Assembly: GCA_050015275.1 (NCBI GenBank)
Contig: JBEKBS010000013.1
Coordinates: 19,228 to 83,227, forward strand
Origin: DATKJS01 sp050015275
Lineage (GTDB): Bacteria > Acidobacteriota > Aminicenantia > Aminicenantales > Saccharicenantaceae
DNA: 64,000 nt
Direction: 5' to 3'
The notes beneath the pieces are model-generated. The model searched no databases. It was given only the letters and a program-made list of their open reading frames with translations, and was not told the origin of the DNA. How positions within the stretch are numbered: position 1 is the stretch's first letter; every line of letters begins with the position of its first letter. Made by a program: the position numbers and the translations under genes. Below, piece by piece: positions 59,796 to 64,000 of the stretch.

Positions 59796-60824
59796 CTATT
59801 TCTTTTCTTCGGATTTCTTTTTCGGCTTTTCTTCCAGGCGCTTGGCGGCCTTGTCCAGGGCCTCCTGAATGCGCGCCCGGGCCACCTTCGGGTCCGGCTC
59901 GTCGAGAACGAGGATGCCGTTCGGCCCGTTCCAGCCGAAATAGAACTTGCGTCCGATCACGGTCTGCCCCTGCATGATCTCGTCCATCGTCGTCACGTCC
60001 AGAAGGTACTCGTTGAAAAGGGCCAGGACTTTGTTCAAGAGGTTCCCCGGCGGCTGCTTGAAATGGATGAGGATGAGCTTGGACGGCCCGGGCCCATACT
60101 TGGCCGAGTAGGCCTCGGTGATCCCCTCCTTGAATCCCCAGAAATCGGCCCCGAGGAGCGGCGATTCGCTGGCCGCCGCCACGTCCCCGCAGATATACCG
60201 CTCGGTCCCGGGGATAAGGCTGAACTCGGGCATGCAGGAAAAAGCCTCCGGCCGGGAAGTCTCGGCGGCCGGGAGGGCGCGGTCGAGCGAAAAGACGAAC
60301 GTCTCGACCTCGTCCTGCGTGCACCCGGAGGAAAGGATGTTGATGTAGAGGTCGCCCTTGACGAGGTTGGTCTGTTGCTCCCCGATCCAGTGGGCCGTCT
60401 TGATCCCGGGGAGAACGGTTTCGTTGCCCTCGCGCCTCGTCGAGAAGATGCCGAAAGCCGCCGCCGGGGAAGCCATCCGATAGATCTCGAGGATCATTCC
60501 CTTAACCTTTGCGGCCGGCTTCTCCGGGACGAGCTCGTAGACCGTGAGGCTCTGGAAGCCGTACTGGAGGAAGATCTCGGCGCCGCCGTCGACATAGCCG
60601 TAAAGGCCGTCCCGCGCAAACGTCCGCGGCGTGCCGGAAACGACCCAGCCGGCGATGCCCGCGACCCCCATGAAGTCGGGAGGCAGGTTTCTCCGGCTGA
60701 TGTTCTGGCCGGCTTGCTGGCCCTGAGGGGCCGCGGCTGACGCGACAGCGCTTGCGCTCGCGAAAACCGTCAGCCCTGCCGCGGCCACGATCGCTGCCGC
60801 CAAACCGATCTGTTTCTTTTTCAT
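59796..60824 (-). CDS. Exported protein of unknown function (DUF6599-like)
   Basis: 342 residues from ATG 60824 with GGGGA upstream; the longer frame to 60923 is unsupported. Signal peptide about 1-32. Segments such as GWVVSGTPRTFARDGLYGYVDGG, YGFQSLTVYELVP, MASPAAAFGIFSTRREG, HWIGEQQTNLVKGDLYINI and FFGWNGPNGILVL-like FYFGWNGPNGILVL recall the DUF6599 family. It ends in a Lys/Glu-rich tail. The function is unknown. It is followed by the redoxin gene. Confidence 0.75.
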   Translation of the reverse strand: MKKKQIGLAAAIVAAAGLTVFASASAVASAAAPQGQQAGQNISRRNLPPDFMGVAGIAGWVVSGTPRTFARDGLYGYVDGGAEIFLQYGFQSLTVYELVPEKPAAKVKGMILEIYRMASPAAAFGIFSTRREGNETVLPGIKTAHWIGEQQTNLVKGDLYINILSSGCTQDEVETFVFSLDRALPAAETSRPEAFSCMPEFSLIPGTERYICGDVAAASESPLLGADFWGFKEGITEAYSAKYGPGPSKLILIHFKQPPGNLLNKVLALFNEYLLDVTTMDEIMQGQTVIGRKFYFGWNGPNGILVLDEPDPKVARARIQEALDKAAKRLEEKPKKKSEEKK

Positions 60825-60853
60825 GACTATTTCCCCATTTTTCCTGTACGTCA

Positions 60854-60862
60854 ATTCTACCA
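60854..60862 (-). promoter_or_regulatory. Extended -10 promoter for the exported-protein/redoxin pair
   Basis: TGGTAGAAT on the minus strand, ending 29 bases before the ATG at 60824; no good -35. Confidence 0.35.
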
Positions 60863-60977
60863 CAAAGCGGCCCATCCGACAGCGTCGGGGATGTATCGAT
60901 AGCGCCCGAGTGCCTGCGCGCAAGAGCCTCGCGGAGCCGGGAACACTCCGCTCCTTGACCCGTTCGCCGACGCTAAG

Positions 60978-61052
60978 CCCCGCCTTTCAAGGCGGGGACA
61001 AGAAGCGAGGCTCAGGGTTAACCCCGAACAAGCCCCGGCATTCATGCCGGGG
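60978..61052. repeat. REP-like pair of palindromes
   Basis: Two perfect 9-base stems with TC loops, at 60978-60997 (CCCCGCCTT/AAGGCGGGG) and 61033-61052 (CCCCGGCAT/ATGCCGGGG), are both framed by AAG...GGGGAC. The palindrome GGGTTAACCC lies between them. This is the look of REP/REPIN elements mobilised by IS200-like transposases; no transposase is present here. It sits 37 bases before the propeller/TPR gene. Confidence 0.6.
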
Positions 61053-61088
61053 ACTCGACAAACTCAGGAACAGGGGGAGGTGTCACAA

Positions 61089-63611
61089 ATGAAAAATCGC
61101 GTCATTATTTTTCTTGTCGGGCTGGCAATCTTGCTTTCGTTCCCGCAGCCGTCCGGCGCCCAATGGGTGAAAGCCGGGAACCCCCGGGGCGGCTGGGTCA
61201 CTTCGCTATTGGTGAGCGGAAAGGACCTTTTTGCCGGCACCAGGCAAGGCGGGGTATTCCTGTCCACAGACATGGGCAAGAGCTGGAAAAAAGCAGGCAA
61301 AGGGCTGCCCGAAAAGGCCGATGTCCAGTGCTTGGCGGCGCTCGGGACGAAGCTTTTCGCCGGCACGATAGCCGCGGGCGTCTTCCTGTCTTCGGATAAC
61401 GGCGCCAGTTGGACCCCGGCCAACTCGGGACTGCCCCCGAACAGCCCGGTCTGGCGCCTCACGGTGCTCGGAATGAAGCTCTTTGCCTCCGCCGGGCCCA
61501 ATGGGAAAGCCACCGTCTTCCGGTCCGACGACGGGGGCGCGAGCTGGGCACCGGCCAACTCGGGATTGCCCGATACCCATGTATTATGCATCGCCGCAAG
61601 CGGGACGAACCTCTTTATCGGCGCCGGCGTGCCGTTTTCCAAGAAGCCGGGCGGCGTTTATCTGTCTACGGACAACGGTGCGAGCTGGCGGCAGGTCAAC
61701 GAAGGATTGCCGGAAATTCCGGAGATCCTGTGCCTTGCGGCGGTCGGGACGGACCTATTCGCCGGAACTTGGACCGGCGGCCGCGTTTATCGGTCCACGA
61801 ACAACGGCGGGCAGTGGTCGGACGTCAGCTCGGGGCTGCCCGACTTCATTATTTTTTCCCTCTCATCCTTCGCGGCGGTCGGGACGGACCTCTTTCTCGG
61901 GTCATACATGGGTGTTTTCCTGTTTTCGGATAGCAGCGCCAGCTGGAGAGCCGTCAATTCGGGGTTGCCGGAGGGCAATTCGGTCTATTGCCTCGCGGTG
62001 AGCGCGACGGACCTCTACGCCGGCACCGAAGAAGGCAAGGTCTGGCGGCTGCCGTTGCCGGGAGGTTTTTTTGATAAGCTAAAGGGCCCGGGCGCCGGCC
62101 ACCCGGAAGCGAGGCAGAGCGGAAACGCAATCGCCGACAATGAGAAAGCGGTCAAATTGAAACCGGGCGACGCCTCCGCGTGGTACAGGTTGGGCCGCGG
62201 CTACGGAAGGGCCGGACGTTCCAAGGACGAGATGGGCGCCTACGAGAAAGCGGTCAAATTGAAGCCGGACTACGCCGAGGCGTGGCGCATTCTGGGGTTC
62301 TGCTACGAGGGCGCCGGGCGCGGCGACGACGCGATCGCCGCCTACGAGAAAGAGGTCAAGCTGAAACCGGACGACGCCGAAGTCTGGAATAATCTGGGCG
62401 GCGCCTATAAAAATGCCGGCCGCCTCGACGACGCGATCGCGGCCGAGAAGAAGGCCGTCGGCGCGAAGCCGGACCTTGTCGAGGGATGGGCTAACCTGGG
62501 CATTTTCTACAACGAGGCCGGGCGCACCGACGACGCGATCGCGGCCCTGAAGAAAGCCGTCGCCGCGAAACCGGACCTTGTCGAGGGATGGGCCAACCTG
62601 GGCATATGCTACAGGGAGGCCAAGCGGACCGACGACGCCATCGCCGCATATGAAAAAACTGTAAAGCTCGATCCCGAGGACGCCTCGGCTTGGCTGGGCC
62701 TGGGCCTCTGCTACGGGGAGACCGGACGGGCCGGCGACTCGACGGCCGCCTTGGAGCAAGCCGTCAAAGTGGACCCGAATAGCGCCGGGGCGTGGTACAG
62801 CCTGGGCCTCCGCTACATTGAGGCCGGGCGCACCGCCGATTCGATCGCCGCCAACGAAAAAGCGATAAAAATAAAACCTGACCTCGCACTGGCCTGGAAT
62901 AACGTGGGTGAAGGCTACTTGATGACCGGGCGCACCGACGACGCGATCGCCGCCTACAAACAAACCGTCAAGCTGGATCCCGGCTACATTGGGGGATGGA
63001 TGAATCTGGGCTTCTGCTACGGGAAAGCCGGCCGCGCCGAGGACGAGATCGCGGCCTACAAGCGCGCCACCGAAGTGAAACCGGACATTGTCGAGGCGTG
63101 GATGAGGCTAGGCTATTGCTGCGGGAGAGCCGGCCGCATCGACGAGGCGATCGCCGCCGACAAGGAAGCCATCAAGCTGAAGCCCGACTGGGCCCCCGCC
63201 TGGAACAACCTGGGAGACGCCTATCTGAAAGCCGGGCGCCTCGACGACGGGATCGCGGCCGCCAAGAAGGCCATAGACTTGAAGCCGGACGAGCCCTATC
63301 AATGGTGCACCCAGGGTGAATGCTATCAAAAAGCCCGGCGCTTTGACGACGCCATCTCGGCCTTCAAGGAAGCCGTCAAAATTAAGCCGGACTATGACTA
63401 TGCCTGGTTCTGCCTGGGCGGCTGCTACCGGGATACGGGGCGGACGAACGAGGCGATCGCCGCTTTCGAACAAGCCGTCAAGGTCAAACCGGACAACGCC
63501 GAGGCCTGGCAAAGCCTGAGCGCTTGCTACGAGAAAGCCGGCCGCAAGGATGACGCGGCGAAGGCGCTTGAGCGGGCCAGGAAGCTGAAGCTGGAGCCGA
63601 TCAAAAAGTAG
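61089..63611 (+). CDS. Secreted seven-bladed BNR propeller fused to about 14 TPR repeats
   Basis: 840 residues from ATG 61089 with GGGGGAGG upstream. Signal peptide about 1-25. Residues about 30-325 hold seven Asp-box blades (STDNGASW, SDDGGASW and similar) with recurring LFAGT strands. From about 345 to 835 there are 14 full 34-residue TPR units and a partial first, each ending near KLKPDYAEAW. At DNA level the TPR unit is 102 bases, and two neighbouring units (62468 and 62570) are near identical. The array probably mediates protein contacts outside the inner membrane. No enzyme active site is seen. Confidence 0.9.
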   Translation: MKNRVIIFLVGLAILLSFPQPSGAQWVKAGNPRGGWVTSLLVSGKDLFAGTRQGGVFLSTDMGKSWKKAGKGLPEKADVQCLAALGTKLFAGTIAAGVFLSSDNGASWTPANSGLPPNSPVWRLTVLGMKLFASAGPNGKATVFRSDDGGASWAPANSGLPDTHVLCIAASGTNLFIGAGVPFSKKPGGVYLSTDNGASWRQVNEGLPEIPEILCLAAVGTDLFAGTWTGGRVYRSTNNGGQWSDVSSGLPDFIIFSLSSFAAVGTDLFLGSYMGVFLFSDSSASWRAVNSGLPEGNSVYCLAVSATDLYAGTEEGKVWRLPLPGGFFDKLKGPGAGHPEARQSGNAIADNEKAVKLKPGDASAWYRLGRGYGRAGRSKDEMGAYEKAVKLKPDYAEAWRILGFCYEGAGRGDDAIAAYEKEVKLKPDDAEVWNNLGGAYKNAGRLDDAIAAEKKAVGAKPDLVEGWANLGIFYNEAGRTDDAIAALKKAVAAKPDLVEGWANLGICYREAKRTDDAIAAYEKTVKLDPEDASAWLGLGLCYGETGRAGDSTAALEQAVKVDPNSAGAWYSLGLRYIEAGRTADSIAANEKAIKIKPDLALAWNNVGEGYLMTGRTDDAIAAYKQTVKLDPGYIGGWMNLGFCYGKAGRAEDEIAAYKRATEVKPDIVEAWMRLGYCCGRAGRIDEAIAADKEAIKLKPDWAPAWNNLGDAYLKAGRLDDGIAAAKKAIDLKPDEPYQWCTQGECYQKARRFDDAISAFKEAVKIKPDYDYAWFCLGGCYRDTGRTNEAIAAFEQAVKVKPDNAEAWQSLSACYEKAGRKDDAAKALERARKLKLEPIKK

Positions 63612-63625
63612 ACGGAGGTTGTCGC

Positions 63626-64000
63626 ATGAAAAGGCGCGTTTTTCTCACCTTCTGCCTGAGCGCGGGCCTGATCGCGATCGCAAATCCCTCCGCTCCTTTT
63701 CCATCCGGCCCGGAACAGGCCGCGGCGCTCGAACGCAAGATCGATCTCATCGAAGGCCTCATGAGCCAGCGCCAATTGGCCGCGCGGATACTGAACGACC
63801 TGAGTACGGCTCTGCCTGCTCGGGTCTGGCTGACAGAGGTCATCTATGACCCCGACGGGATCCGGGTCAGAGGCGACGCCCTGTCCAACAACCTCGTTGC
63901 CGACTATATCTCGCGCCTTGAAGGAAGTCCCAATCTGACAGATGTGAATCTCCTCTCGTCCGTCCAGAGACGGGCCGGGAATAGGGAATACCAGGAATTC
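63626..64000 (+). CDS. PilN-like protein, N-terminal part (3' truncated)
   Basis: 125 codons open to the window edge from ATG 63626, with GGAGG upstream. A hydrophobic start (FLTFCLSAGLIAIA) is followed by LERKIDLIEGLMSQRQLAARILNDL-type coiled coil and the PilN-like strand pattern LPARVWLTEVIYDPDGIRVRG, NNLVADYISRLEG, LTDVNLLSS. PilN belongs to the type IV pilus/type II secretion inner-membrane platform. The N-terminus looks like a signal peptide or short anchor and lacks the cytoplasmic tail that normally binds PilM. It starts 14 bases after the propeller/TPR gene. Confidence 0.75.
   Translation, partial: MKRRVFLTFCLSAGLIAIANPSAPFPSGPEQAAALERKIDLIEGLMSQRQLAARILNDLSTALPARVWLTEVIYDPDGIRVRGDALSNNLVADYISRLEGSPNLTDVNLLSSVQRRAGNREYQEF

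Noticed and set aside
62160..63600. Regular 102-base repeats that might suggest CRISPR or a satellite
   Set aside because: They are in-frame TPR codons with protein-level conservation; no spacers.

Overview
The window is high-GC DNA, almost fully coding, from a diderm (Gram-negative-type) bacterium. Outer-membrane biogenesis genes (Lpt transport, Tol-Pal, SurA-like chaperones, an EnvC-like protein) sit beside a regulatory PTS with HPr kinase, a Hanks-type Ser/Thr kinase fusion and pyruvoyl-dependent arginine decarboxylase. The gene content resembles Candidatus Aminicenantes / Acidobacteriota-like lineages. That placement is inference from gene content; no rRNA gene is present to settle it.

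Layout, left to right. (1) 1-9873, + strand: end of recJ, a fused lptC-lptA, lptB, rpoN, hpf, an EIIA-Ntr protein, a short hprK, rapZ, then a mannose-type EIIA, HPr and enzyme I. No PTS permease is present, so this reads as a regulatory phosphorelay tied to envelope and sigma-54 functions. (2) 9915-15660, - strand: tolQ-tolR-tolA-like-tolB, then, from its own promoter, pal-cpoB-ssb-cupin. (3) 15747-22428: two divergent DNA-repair genes (MrfA-type helicase and uvrA), followed by holB-ricT. (4) 22471-27177, - strand: ECF sigma factor with anti-sigma factor, ftsK and rsmA. (5) 27178-36575, + strand: a 28-codon membrane peptide behind a consensus promoter, a pseudo-receiver, accD-folC, then the F1 and peripheral-stalk genes of ATP synthase (b', b, delta, alpha, gamma, beta, epsilon) without a or c, ending in a TrmN6-like methyltransferase. 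(6) 36626-39024, - strand: lipoprotein and secreted amidotransferase-like protein. (7) 39183-44988, + strand: small protein, mfd, two parvulin-type chaperones. (8) 45023-55855, - strand: PvlArgDC with a lipoprotein; a kinase-PEGA-FGE-hydrolase fusion; a deoxyhexose cluster (GH29 fucosidase, rhamnose mutarotase, UroD/MtaA-like protein); an envelope operon of EnvC-like protein, inactive-looking S41 protein and YibQ-like deacetylase. (9) 56014-64000: accessory region with a VapBC-type module, a GT9 glycosyltransferase, unknown proteins, a redoxin, a beta-propeller/TPR secreted protein and the start of a PilN-like protein.

The most notable signals are: a promoter-proximal RNA-like element present twice (56846-56918 and 58281-58345) with conserved, mutually exclusive stems; the four-module kinase fusion; a UvrA that lacks the insertion domain; an S41 protein without its catalytic Ser and Lys beside the EnvC-like protein; an LptC-LptA fusion; and extended -10 promoters placed so that several genes appear to be transcribed leaderless. 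Promoters and hairpins were read by eye and were not computed.
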